Positions 48,730 through 57,506 of a stretch of 64,000 nt of DNA are shown piece after piece. Made by a program: the position numbers and the translations under genes. Under the pieces are notes generated by a model. It made no database searches. It saw only the letters and a list, made by a program, of their open reading frames with translations, and was not told where the DNA came from. Positions within the stretch are counted from its first letter, which is position 1; each line of letters opens with the position of its first letter. Source of the DNA: an uncultured Brevinema sp. (lineage in GTDB: Bacteria; Spirochaetota; Brevinematia; Brevinematales; Brevinemataceae); assembly GCA_947038195.1 (NCBI GenBank), contig CAMQVI010000001.1, positions 62,001-126,000 on the forward strand. The letters run 5' to 3'.

Positions 48730-49581
48730 ATGGAAAAGCCTTATCTATTTATTGATACTTCTGTATGGGAAAAATATGATCATAGAAACTATATGACTCT
48801 ATTAAATTTAGATACGCGCTATCGTATTATCATAACAGAAGTCCAATTAGAAGAAATTAGAAAAATATTTTTTGGCGATGATTTTAAATTGATAGAGTTT
48901 ATAGGTGAAGATGATGAGTACAGTTATCATGTATTTAATGATTTGCAAAAAAGTAACCCTAAGCTAATAACCTTATACTATAATTTTCATATTCATCTCA
49001 TGGATTATATTGACGTTATAGTAAAAAACAATGAAGGTGATACAGATAGTGCTTATGATAGGCTCTATAATAATCATCCCCCTTTTGAAGAAATATCAAA
49101 TATTATTTCTTGGATTAATATTATTTCTTCTTCAGAAATTGAGAATGGCTATGATTTATATTTATATACAAATACAGCTACGTTCAATTTTAATGGAGAA
49201 CTGCACCCTGTACTGAAATTCGATTGGAAAGTACATAAAAAAGGTTTATTACGTTTTTTCAATATATCAAAACCTCCTGTAGAATATGTTGTGGGTGCTG
49301 TATCAGAGAAAAAAACACTTATCAAAAAATATACTCCCCATTATATGCAGGAACGCTTTAATAGCCTCATGAATCTCATTAGAGAAGACTTGACTATCCC
49401 TAACGTAGATATAGAAGATATACAAGCTATGCTGAAAGAATCAGAATATTTACTACAAAGGTTACAAGCTGGTATTCCTAAAGAAACGATACTAGATTTA
49501 AAGAGAAAGTTTTCTATTGTTTACTCTAGGTATAGAGAAGTATTACAAGCTCAAGAAAAAAATAACAAAAATAGAATATAA
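48730..49581 (+). CDS. Hypothetical protein with a PIN-like N terminus
   Basis: YLFIDTSVWEKYDHRNYMTLLNL...ITEVQLEEIRK resembles a PIN-domain start; the rest is unrecognised. Confidence 0.5.
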   Translation: MEKPYLFIDTSVWEKYDHRNYMTLLNLDTRYRIIITEVQLEEIRKIFFGDDFKLIEFIGEDDEYSYHVFNDLQKSNPKLITLYYNFHIHLMDYIDVIVKNNEGDTDSAYDRLYNNHPPFEEISNIISWINIISSSEIENGYDLYLYTNTATFNFNGELHPVLKFDWKVHKKGLLRFFNISKPPVEYVVGAVSEKKTLIKKYTPHYMQERFNSLMNLIREDLTIPNVDIEDIQAMLKESEYLLQRLQAGIPKETILDLKRKFSIVYSRYREVLQAQEKNNKNRI

Positions 49582-49610
49582 AAAAGAAGCCCTAGGGCTT
49601 CTTTTTTATA
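49578..49610. terminator. Bidirectional terminator
   Basis: AAAAAAGAAGCCCTAGGGCTTCTTTTTT. Confidence 0.8.
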
Positions 49611-49612
49611 TT

Positions 49613-50155
49613 CTATTTTATAAGTTTAGATACATTTTTAGCTTCTGGGTGAGCAAAAGTCCTCATTAGCTCAAATAAGATACTTTCTACAGAGCTAATA
49701 ATAAAACCTTCTTGTTGATAGCGATCAAAAGCAAGCTGTTTATTAGTAGGGAAGCGAGAGGATAGGGCATCTAATACCATAATAGGGGTATAGCCAGCCT
49801 CTTTTAAGTCTAGGGCAGTTTGGAGGACGCAGATATGTGCTTCAATACCACAAATAATCACATTTTTACAAGGATGGGCTTTAAGCCAATCTTTATAAGG
49901 CTGAGCATCATAGCAACTAAACTCTATTTTCTCCATTGCTTTATTGTTTGGGACAATGTTTTGAATTTCTGGAACAGTAGCCCCTAAACTTTTGGGGTTT
50001 TGTTCGGTAATGGCTATATCTAAATCTAGTAATTGCAGTCCTTGGACTAGTTGTCCTGTTTTTTTTAGAAAATTAGTGTAATCATCAATATGAGGAACAA
50101 ATTTTTCTTGAATATCTACTACCAGTAGACTAGTTTCTTTTAGGTGGATTCTCAT
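49613..50155 (-). CDS. Isochorismatase-family hydrolase
   Basis: LLVVDIQEKF, AITEQNPKSLG, VIICGIEAHICVLQTALDL. Confidence 0.9.
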   Translation of the reverse strand: MRIHLKETSLLVVDIQEKFVPHIDDYTNFLKKTGQLVQGLQLLDLDIAITEQNPKSLGATVPEIQNIVPNNKAMEKIEFSCYDAQPYKDWLKAHPCKNVIICGIEAHICVLQTALDLKEAGYTPIMVLDALSSRFPTNKQLAFDRYQQEGFIISSVESILFELMRTFAHPEAKNVSKLIK

Positions 50156-50168
50156 AGCTAACTCCTTG

Positions 50169-50981
50169 TTATTTTATTATATTTTCGTAAAATTCTTTAT
50201 CATCATCGAATAAATAAAGAGATAATTTGGATGGGCTAATAATTTTACTCATCCTATAGAGAACAATTTTCATACGGATATATTCTTTTATCATCATTAC
50301 TTGTACAGATCTCATACTTTGACAGGCTTTTCCAGCATCCATATCAGCCATGATAGAGTATTTACCATCTACTACTATTAAAATTTTATCATCAGCACTA
50401 TGAGGTATTTGGGTATCTTTATCTATATTAAAGGTGTATAATTCTGTTCCCGGTAGCTCAATATCTCTATAGGAAAATCCTATTACCTGTATTCCAGAAG
50501 CTACTTTTTTAGAAAAATCTTTTTTCAAATAAAAGGCATCGGAATTGCTGTTTATATAAAATAAAATTTCGCTTTTGGCTTTACTCGTTATCTCTAGGAT
50601 AGAGGCAATAATACTATCTCTTTGAGAGATATTCCAAAAATCATCATTGTCGTTTTCTATATCTTGGTAATGGCTAAGCCCATCAATAAGCGAGGCTCTA
50701 GCATCTGTAAATCTTTTTTCTAAACTCATTAAAAACTTTTCAGGGCTTATGGGGCTGTACAAATCTGTTTTATCTTTTACAATTTTCACCCCACCTTTTT
50801 CGACCAATCTATTGAGCATTTCATAAGCAACAGGTCTTAGAATACCACTATCTTTAGCTAATTTATACCCTGTAGTAGGGTGATTGTTTAGCAAGGCAAG
50901 GTACACTGAAGATTCGTTTCGACTAAGTCCTAGTTCTTCAAAGCGATCTAAAAAATGTGATGAGGTGTGGTCTAACATCAT
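50169..50981 (-). CDS. TrmB-family transcriptional regulator
   Basis: FLDRFEELGLSRNESSVYLALLNNHPTTGYKLAKDSGI...YEMLNRLVEKG. The ORF-track start at 51032 is probably too early: AGGAAG precedes ATGATG at about 50981. Confidence 0.75.
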   Translation of the reverse strand: MMLDHTSSHFLDRFEELGLSRNESSVYLALLNNHPTTGYKLAKDSGILRPVAYEMLNRLVEKGGVKIVKDKTDLYSPISPEKFLMSLEKRFTDARASLIDGLSHYQDIENDNDDFWNISQRDSIIASILEITSKAKSEILFYINSNSDAFYLKKDFSKKVASGIQVIGFSYRDIELPGTELYTFNIDKDTQIPHSADDKILIVVDGKYSIMADMDAGKACQSMRSVQVMMIKEYIRMKIVLYRMSKIISPSKLSLYLFDDDKEFYENIIK

Positions 50982-50994
50982 TACTTCCTGAAAA

Positions 50995-52014
50995 TTATTG
51001 ATTTCTATTGAAAAATCCTTGCCCTCCGCCAAGAATTTGCATGTTATTGGATTCTACATTTACAACAATTTCTGTTCCAAATACTTCGGACCCATCTTTC
51101 TGTAAGCGAGGGCTACCATACATATTTATGATGTCATTAGAACCATTATAGCGAGCCCAACGAGAAAAAGCTTTTTGGGCACCACTATCTTGTACCGTGA
51201 TAACATCTCCTACAAGATATCCTATTTTAGTAGGTCTTGTATACTCTATTATATTAGCATAGGAAACTGAGTTTTGTTCTTGAAAAAAGAGAAGGGGGTC
51301 CATAGTAGCTCTAAAAAATTCAGTTTTATTATCATATGATAATAAACCAGACATAATAGTAAATTTATCTTCAGGATTTACAGCCTTAACATTCCCTCTT
51401 GCAACGTAGTAAGAAAGCCCTCCATTGGTAAATTGTACACTAAGTCTATCTGAGGCTAATTTTTGTTGACCAGAAAGTGATTGAACATTACCTGTTACAA
51501 CCATTCTATTTTGTTTATTCCATATTCGAACTTCTTCCCCTGTTACGAAGGTAGAGCCGTCGTCTATTTGTATATTACCTTGTACATGGATATAAGAATC
51601 ATCTGGGTAAATAGTAATAACACGCCCCGTGATTTTAGTGGAGATATCATCATCTTGCTCAAGAAGAATCTCTGGGGTTTTTCGAAGGACTATTTTGTTT
51701 TCTTTTGTGAAATAAGTGCCTTCTTGAGCTGAGAAAAAAGTCCTATTTCCCAAATCAGCAAATCGTAAATCTCCATAAGCATAGCCAATTTTTTTCCCTT
51801 CATCGTAGATAATAGTATCAGCAATAAAAGCAACAGGCCCTTGACTAATAGTAGGCCTTCTGTTGTTAGCAGTTTCTAGAATGATGAGCTCTTCTACGGT
51901 CCTAAAAAAACTCTTTCCTGATGTTACCCCAACTGCTTGACTATTTAAAATAGTATATCCTAAAAAAGATGAGCCAATTAAAGCTAGAATATAGTATTTT
52001 ATGCTTTTTTTCAT
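50995..52014 (-). CDS. LptA/OstA-like LPS-transport protein
   Basis: Repeating OstA-type beta pattern (GRVITIYPDDSYIHVQGNIQIDDGSTFVTGEEVRIWNKQNRMVVTGNVQSLSG). Confidence 0.75.
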   Translation of the reverse strand: MKKSIKYYILALIGSSFLGYTILNSQAVGVTSGKSFFRTVEELIILETANNRRPTISQGPVAFIADTIIYDEGKKIGYAYGDLRFADLGNRTFFSAQEGTYFTKENKIVLRKTPEILLEQDDDISTKITGRVITIYPDDSYIHVQGNIQIDDGSTFVTGEEVRIWNKQNRMVVTGNVQSLSGQQKLASDRLSVQFTNGGLSYYVARGNVKAVNPEDKFTIMSGLLSYDNKTEFFRATMDPLLFFQEQNSVSYANIIEYTRPTKIGYLVGDVITVQDSGAQKAFSRWARYNGSNDIINMYGSPRLQKDGSEVFGTEIVVNVESNNMQILGGGQGFFNRNQ

Positions 52015-52026
52015 CTTGTTTCCTTT

Positions 52027-52680
52027 TTATTCAGAACTACCAAAATCTAATCCGAAATTTTTAAAATCTTGATCAGGGTCAGGGTCATTATCGGCTTCCT
52101 CTTCTGTAGTTTCTGATGCAGGGTCATTATCGGTTTTCTCTTCTGCAGGATCATTATCGGTTTCGATTTGTCCTACACTGTTATCTAATTCTATATTTTC
52201 TAATAAAGAATCTGATACCATATTATACCCAATAATTTTATGTTTAGGTCTAATATAAGTTACTAATTTATTGGTCTCGGAATAAAACAATTCTCTTGTT
52301 TGATCCCAGTAAATTTTTTCTGTTTGTAATTCGCTTTGATTGGAAGAAAATATTCTCACTTCCCCTTCGGCAATTAAATTACCGCCCGTCTGCCCTATTT
52401 GACCTTGATTGGCTACAAGGACTGTTTTTATCTGATTACTTTCAGAAAATAAGGTCATTGTGAGATTGAATAAATATACAACATCACTATCTTCATAAGT
52501 GTTAGCTTGAGCTGCTTTTACTTCCCACTCTCTAAATCCACTTGTTTCTGTAAAAGCGTAGAGAAAATCTTGCATCGAGGAAGCGGGGAGATTTCTTACT
52601 TCTCTATCATTCCGACCTAATTTAATACCACAAGCATTAATAAATAGTAGTAGAATTAATAATATATAATGGGATCGAAT
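52027..52680 (-). CDS. LptC-like lipoprotein, apparent ATT start
   Basis: The ORF-track start (52575) lacks the N terminus; the in-frame extension IRSHYILLILLLFINACGIKLGRND carries a lipobox, preceded by a TAGGAG SD. Confidence 0.6.
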   Translation of the reverse strand: MRSHYILLILLLFINACGIKLGRNDREVRNLPASSMQDFLYAFTETSGFREWEVKAAQANTYEDSDVVYLFNLTMTLFSESNQIKTVLVANQGQIGQTGGNLIAEGEVRIFSSNQSELQTEKIYWDQTRELFYSETNKLVTYIRPKHKIIGYNMVSDSLLENIELDNSVGQIETDNDPAEEKTDNDPASETTEEEADNDPDPDQDFKNFGLDFGSSE

Positions 52681-52703
52681 AATAGACTCCTAGAGGGGGA
52701 TTA

Positions 52704-52743
52704 AATATAAAAAAAGTACCTAGTGTATAAACTAGGTACTTTT
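52704..52743 (-). terminator. Terminator after tRNA-Glu
   Basis: AAAAAAGTACCTAGTGTATAAACTAGGTACTTTTT. Confidence 0.85.
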
Positions 52744-52746
52744 TCT

Positions 52747-52818
<72 letters not shown>

Positions 52819-52837
52819 GGGTTATTAATGTACTGTT

Positions 52838-52866
52838 ATTATACACTATTGAAGTTTTACTGTCAA
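52838..52866 (-). promoter_or_regulatory. tRNA-Glu promoter
   Basis: Minus strand TTGACA - 17 nt - TATAAT. Confidence 0.8.
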
Positions 52867-52910
52867 TAGTTTTAAGATATTTTTTTATTTTTATTGTTTA
52901 TAAAAACGCC

Positions 52911-54623
52911 TTAGGCATCTTCATAAACGGCTGCTTCATCGTATTCGGCATACTCTTCCTCATAAACAGCCTCCTCATCGTATTCAGCGTACTCTTCCTC
53001 ATATACTTCTGCATCTTCAATTACTGCTTCTGTACCGTCTTCTACAACTAAATCTGTGGGGGTTTTAGCAACGTCCTCTACAACATTAGGGGTTTCTCGC
53101 CCTAGAGCGCCTATTTGTTCTTCTGCGTATTTCAAAGCTAAGTACCCAATTATATCACTATAACCAAGTATATAAGCAATATCTAAAGCTGTTCTTCCAA
53201 GCTCATCTACCGCTAAAATAGAGGTATCAGCTAGTTCTATAAGGTATCTAACGCTACTATATTGTTGATTCATTACGGCTATATGTAAAGGGGTAAGCTC
53301 TTGCATGGCTGGGGTGAGAGGATTCGCTCCTTTTTCATGGAGCTGGGCTATAATATCTGTATAACCTTGTTCTGCTGCTAAATATAAAGGTGTTTTCCCT
53401 TGATAGTCTGCTAAATCATAGGAGGCACCTGCTTCTAGTAAATCTCTAACGATAAACTCGTACCCTAATCGAGCAGCCTCGTGTAAAGGGGTGCGACCTA
53501 TAGCCGTTCTAACATTAGGAGAAATTCCTTTTTCTAAAAGATATCTGACTACTTCATGATTGCCTAAAAAGGTAGCCTCAAAGAAAGCTGTCCATCCACC
53601 CTTATTACGTACGGTGAGATCACAACCAGCATTAATGAGGTGTTCTAATAGTTCTGGAGATGCTTTTCCCGCAGCTGTATGTTGTGGGGTAGCTCCGAAG
53701 TTATCTGTGGTACCTGTTTTGAAGAAAGGAAGACTCAATAAATACTGCATGGCATCAACATTATCATAAAGAGCTGCAATATGGTAGGCATTCTGCCCTT
53801 TAGAGTCTGTAGTATAGACATCCATTCCTAATTGTACTAATTTCTGAGCTTCTTCATAGCCAGGTGCATATAAAGCCTTATGCCAAGGAGTATCTTCTAT
53901 AGGCCCATTTTCTATGACATTTTGGTTGAAACGGATATATAAATCAAAATTAGAAGGGATTGTAACGAGCTGATTGTTTCTTTTATTCAATCGAGAAAGT
54001 GCAATTTCTTGGACATCAGCAGGTACAGGCTGTTGAATTTGAGCAGTGGCTAATAATTTTAGCATTTGAGGGTAGTTTTTTATATTAGCAATCCATACAG
54101 GAGAATGACCAAATCTATCTTTGACCCTAACTAAAGCGTTACCAAGCAATAATTCAGATGCACCTGCAATATTATTAAATTGGGCAGCTACATGTAAAGG
54201 GGTGCGACCTGCATTATTTCTATAGTTGGGATCTACTCCCTTTTCTAAAAGGTATTTAATAATTTCAATGTTAGAGCGTGTAGCTGCTACATGTAAAAGA
54301 TTGTTTCCATCTCCTCTTATATTAGTAACAATATAAGGATCTCTTTCTATGAAGAGTTTTAAATCATCGAAACGATTTTTTAAAATAGCGACACAAGCGT
54401 TGATAGAAATAGGGGTAATATTAGGGAGAACGAGTGTATTAGTAACGTATACGGGAGTTACATTCGTGACATTGATCGTATTCGTTAAGATATTAGTAAT
54501 GGTCGTAATAATAGTGGTTTCATCATATTGATATTCTTCCACGGGAGGCGCAATCTCAGCATCTTGGGAAAATGCAAGAGAATTAATAAAAAGTACACAT
54601 AGTACTAATAAGTATTTTTTCAT
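52911..54623 (-). CDS. Secreted ankyrin-repeat protein with acidic repetitive C terminus
   Basis: Signal peptide MKKYLLVLCVLFINSLAFSQ; many ankyrin repeats; C-terminal EEEYAEYDEEAVYEEEYAEYDEAAVYEDA. Confidence 0.9.
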   Translation of the reverse strand: MKKYLLVLCVLFINSLAFSQDAEIAPPVEEYQYDETTIITTITNILTNTINVTNVTPVYVTNTLVLPNITPISINACVAILKNRFDDLKLFIERDPYIVTNIRGDGNNLLHVAATRSNIEIIKYLLEKGVDPNYRNNAGRTPLHVAAQFNNIAGASELLLGNALVRVKDRFGHSPVWIANIKNYPQMLKLLATAQIQQPVPADVQEIALSRLNKRNNQLVTIPSNFDLYIRFNQNVIENGPIEDTPWHKALYAPGYEEAQKLVQLGMDVYTTDSKGQNAYHIAALYDNVDAMQYLLSLPFFKTGTTDNFGATPQHTAAGKASPELLEHLINAGCDLTVRNKGGWTAFFEATFLGNHEVVRYLLEKGISPNVRTAIGRTPLHEAARLGYEFIVRDLLEAGASYDLADYQGKTPLYLAAEQGYTDIIAQLHEKGANPLTPAMQELTPLHIAVMNQQYSSVRYLIELADTSILAVDELGRTALDIAYILGYSDIIGYLALKYAEEQIGALGRETPNVVEDVAKTPTDLVVEDGTEAVIEDAEVYEEEYAEYDEEAVYEEEYAEYDEAAVYEDA

Positions 54624-54689
54624 CGTTCTTATCTCATATATTATAATATATAATAGTATAATATATTATACTAAAATAATCAAAGATTA

Positions 54690-54738
54690 ATCAAAAAAAG
54701 TAAGAAATTTAGGACTACTAAATTTCTTACTTTTTTTG
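54690..54738. terminator. Terminator
   Basis: AAAAAAAGTAAGAAATTTAGGACTACTAAATTTCTTACTTTTTTT. Confidence 0.85.
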
Positions 54739-54756
54739 TTAATTTTTATATAATTT

Positions 54757-56046
54757 TTATTGTCTGTTAAAAGACTTTAAAGCTTCTGATAGAGGGATGG
54801 TAGAGCTTATATTGAAATTTAAGGTAGTTAGTAAATGTCCCATTGCTTTTTCTCTGAGAGCATCCCCTTTTATGGATTCTCTGTTTTCAGCAGAGATATG
54901 CTTTTTATAATCACTCATAGGTAAGCGATTGCTTTGAGCGTATCTGTAGTAGTGGTACTCTAACTCTTGCTCTTCTACGGTGATATTTTCTTTTTGAGCG
55001 AACTCTTCTAACCAAATAATAAAGGCCAAGCCACCAATAGCATCTGTAGGGATATTTTGGAATTTTTTGGAAAGGTCTTTGTTATCTTTGAGGCTATCTA
55101 AAGATTTTTCTTCACGAATAACGTCTTTTTCGGCTGTTTTTAATGCTAAATCTCTAACATTATTGAGCCATAAGCTTTTAGGAATTTCAGCTTTAAGCAA
55201 TGTTCCTATTTTTTCGGACAATGCTTCTGCTTTTTTGGAGTCATTGTAGGAGTTCATTGCATTTTCAAATTGTTTGAGGGACTGCTCTTTGTACTCATTT
55301 TTGGTTTTGAAAGGTGTTTTTTCTTCAATATCTTTATCTGTTAAGGTAGCCCAATCTTTAGCTCTTAAGATATCTACTAATTTTATTTCTAAAGGATTAG
55401 ATACTTTTCCTATAAATTCAGGTAAATAACCAGATAGGTCATCAAAAGCTATAGAGATAGTTTCGTCTGTTTTCTTACCAACTAATAATTCTAATTTTGC
55501 AGAATCTAAGGAAGAGGTTTTTGTGTCGCCGTTGTAGTTACTATTGAGGATTTCTATATTAACTAGGTCAAAGTCTTGGATGGTACCTGTAACTGTTTGA
55601 AATAATTGAAGCTGACGACACATGGTATCTTCTACAAATTTATCTTCAATTTCACAAGCTATATAATCAAATTTTTCTTTACTAAGGTCAACTTTATTGG
55701 TGATAGAAGGGTATATTTCGTATACAAGGGAGAATAAAAATTCTTTATCCTTGGATAGTCCACTCATAGGATTAAAACGAGGTTGTCCATAGAGAGGGGT
55801 ATTTTGTGCATCAATATAGTCATAAGCTCCTTTCATTAAAAGATCAGAAACAATATTCATGAGTTCGGGGGGATTTGCCTTAGCGATAATATCTGTAGGC
55901 ACTTTTCCTTTTCTGTATCCCGCCATAGTATAGCTTTTTTGTAATGTTACTAGAGCTTGATCGAAGGCTGTATTAGTTTCTTCTACGGAAGAGGAAACGA
56001 ATAATTGTCTTAAAGCATCTGGGTATGTTTTCAAATGAAAGGTCAT
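54757..56046 (-). CDS. tig: Trigger factor (divergent)
   Basis: AGYRKGKVPTDII N-terminal ribosome-binding-type motif; length and layout of trigger factor. Confidence 0.75.
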   Translation of the reverse strand: MTFHLKTYPDALRQLFVSSSVEETNTAFDQALVTLQKSYTMAGYRKGKVPTDIIAKANPPELMNIVSDLLMKGAYDYIDAQNTPLYGQPRFNPMSGLSKDKEFLFSLVYEIYPSITNKVDLSKEKFDYIACEIEDKFVEDTMCRQLQLFQTVTGTIQDFDLVNIEILNSNYNGDTKTSSLDSAKLELLVGKKTDETISIAFDDLSGYLPEFIGKVSNPLEIKLVDILRAKDWATLTDKDIEEKTPFKTKNEYKEQSLKQFENAMNSYNDSKKAEALSEKIGTLLKAEIPKSLWLNNVRDLALKTAEKDVIREEKSLDSLKDNKDLSKKFQNIPTDAIGGLAFIIWLEEFAQKENITVEEQELEYHYYRYAQSNRLPMSDYKKHISAENRESIKGDALREKAMGHLLTTLNFNISSTIPLSEALKSFNRQ

Positions 56047-56074
56047 TGAAATCTCCTTTGGTATTTTATATGTT

Positions 56075-56680
56075 TTATATGTCTTCTAAAAGGATTTGAT
56101 CCTGTATCGTAGTATCAGAATCAAAAGGTCTAAACTCAAGAATAAAAGTCTCTTCTACTGTTATATCATCACTATTGGGGGAGCTGGTATTATTAGAAAA
56201 TTGAATTTTTTCTAAGCTAATATGTAATAGTGGTTTTTGGGTAATTTTTTTATTTTTATTGGTTATTTCTAAGTATTTAGTGTAAGAATTTATGGTAATA
56301 GCACTATTTAATGTAGGGATAGACTGAACCTTAGGCTTTTTATATTTTAACTCAAGTAAATCTAATAAATCTTGGTAGAATAGGGAATCAGGGTTTTCAG
56401 CAGTCCATACATAGGATAAGCTACCAAGTCTTCCTTTTCTAAAACGGTATAAAAGATCCATTTTTTTATTAAAAAGAGTACCTTTATACGCTAAGATGTG
56501 TTGATTGGTTTGGGAGGCGTTTAAGGTATATTCCTTTTTTTTAGCTTCTGTTATCTGGACATAGGATCTCGTTTCACCAAACTTATACCCTCTAATACCT
56601 TCTAGCTCTTCCAAAGTATTGGCGACAAGAAATAGGGGATTTATTAAGAATAACAGTAATAGTATTATTTTATAATTCAT
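56075..56680 (-). CDS. Hypothetical exported protein
   Basis: Signal-like MNYKIILLLLFLINPLFLVANT; family not recognised. Confidence 0.55.
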   Translation of the reverse strand: MNYKIILLLLFLINPLFLVANTLEELEGIRGYKFGETRSYVQITEAKKKEYTLNASQTNQHILAYKGTLFNKKMDLLYRFRKGRLGSLSYVWTAENPDSLFYQDLLDLLELKYKKPKVQSIPTLNSAITINSYTKYLEITNKNKKITQKPLLHISLEKIQFSNNTSSPNSDDITVEETFILEFRPFDSDTTIQDQILLEDI

Positions 56681-56804
56681 ATTGTTGTATTATGAATGAT
56701 TATTGAGCTTTTTGTCAAGTATTTTCAATTAAGCTTAATATTTAATTGATTTTTTGAGTTATTTTAGATATAATATTGTTTACAAATAAGGAGAATTGAT
56801 ACAA

Positions 56805-57506
56805 ATGTTTCAATATATATTATGGTTTTCTCAATTTTTATGCACCTATGTGCTCATTATTTTCTTATTTCGATTTTGGAAAAAAGAGGGGCTTTTAGTT
56901 TGGGCTGTTTTAGCTGTGGTACTGGCTAATATGCAAGTGGTAAAACTTATTAATATCTTTGGCTTAGATGCTACTCTGGGCAACATTCTCTATGTATCGT
57001 CTTTTTTTGTTACAGATGCTATTAGTGAATTTTATGGTAAAAAAGAAGCTCAAAAAGCCATGTACATCTCTCTCTTAGCTTCTTTTTTATATTTAGTATA
57101 TGGACAATTCGCTGTAGCATTTACTCCTCATGTTTTTGATACTACGGGGCATGATGCTCTGAAGAGTCTCTTTTATTTCTCTCCTCGTATTGTCCTCGCT
57201 TCTTTTATTTGTTATTGGTTTGCGCAGACGGTGGATATTCATATTTTTCACCAAATGACTATTAAAAAATATCCTCTATGGAAAAAAAATATATGGAGTA
57301 CTCTCCTTAGTCAAGGGGTGGATTCTTTTTTATTCGTATTTATAGCTTTTTATGGAGCTTTTGATGGGTCTCTCGCTGAGCAACTTCCTATCGTTCTTCA
57401 AATTGGTCTTTCTACTTATCTTATTAAATCCCTTGTGAATATATTAGATGTGCCTTTCTTGTATTTATTGAGAAAATACCACAATGAAGAGGTAGCCAAT
57501 GGGTGA
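56805..57506 (+). CDS. Queuosine precursor transporter, YhhQ family (DUF165)
   Basis: FFVTDAISEFYGKKEAQKAMYISL, LLSQGVDSFLFVFIAFYG; ATG at 56805 preferred to the TTG at 56796. Confidence 0.85.
   Translation: MFQYILWFSQFLCTYVLIIFLFRFWKKEGLLVWAVLAVVLANMQVVKLINIFGLDATLGNILYVSSFFVTDAISEFYGKKEAQKAMYISLLASFLYLVYGQFAVAFTPHVFDTTGHDALKSLFYFSPRIVLASFICYWFAQTVDIHIFHQMTIKKYPLWKKNIWSTLLSQGVDSFLFVFIAFYGAFDGSLAEQLPIVLQIGLSTYLIKSLVNILDVPFLYLLRKYHNEEVANG

Noticed and set aside
50982-51032. 38-nt overlap between TrmB regulator and LptA-like gene as a possible translational coupling
   Set aside because: An in-frame ATGATG with a good SD near 50981 makes the overlap an ORF-caller artefact.
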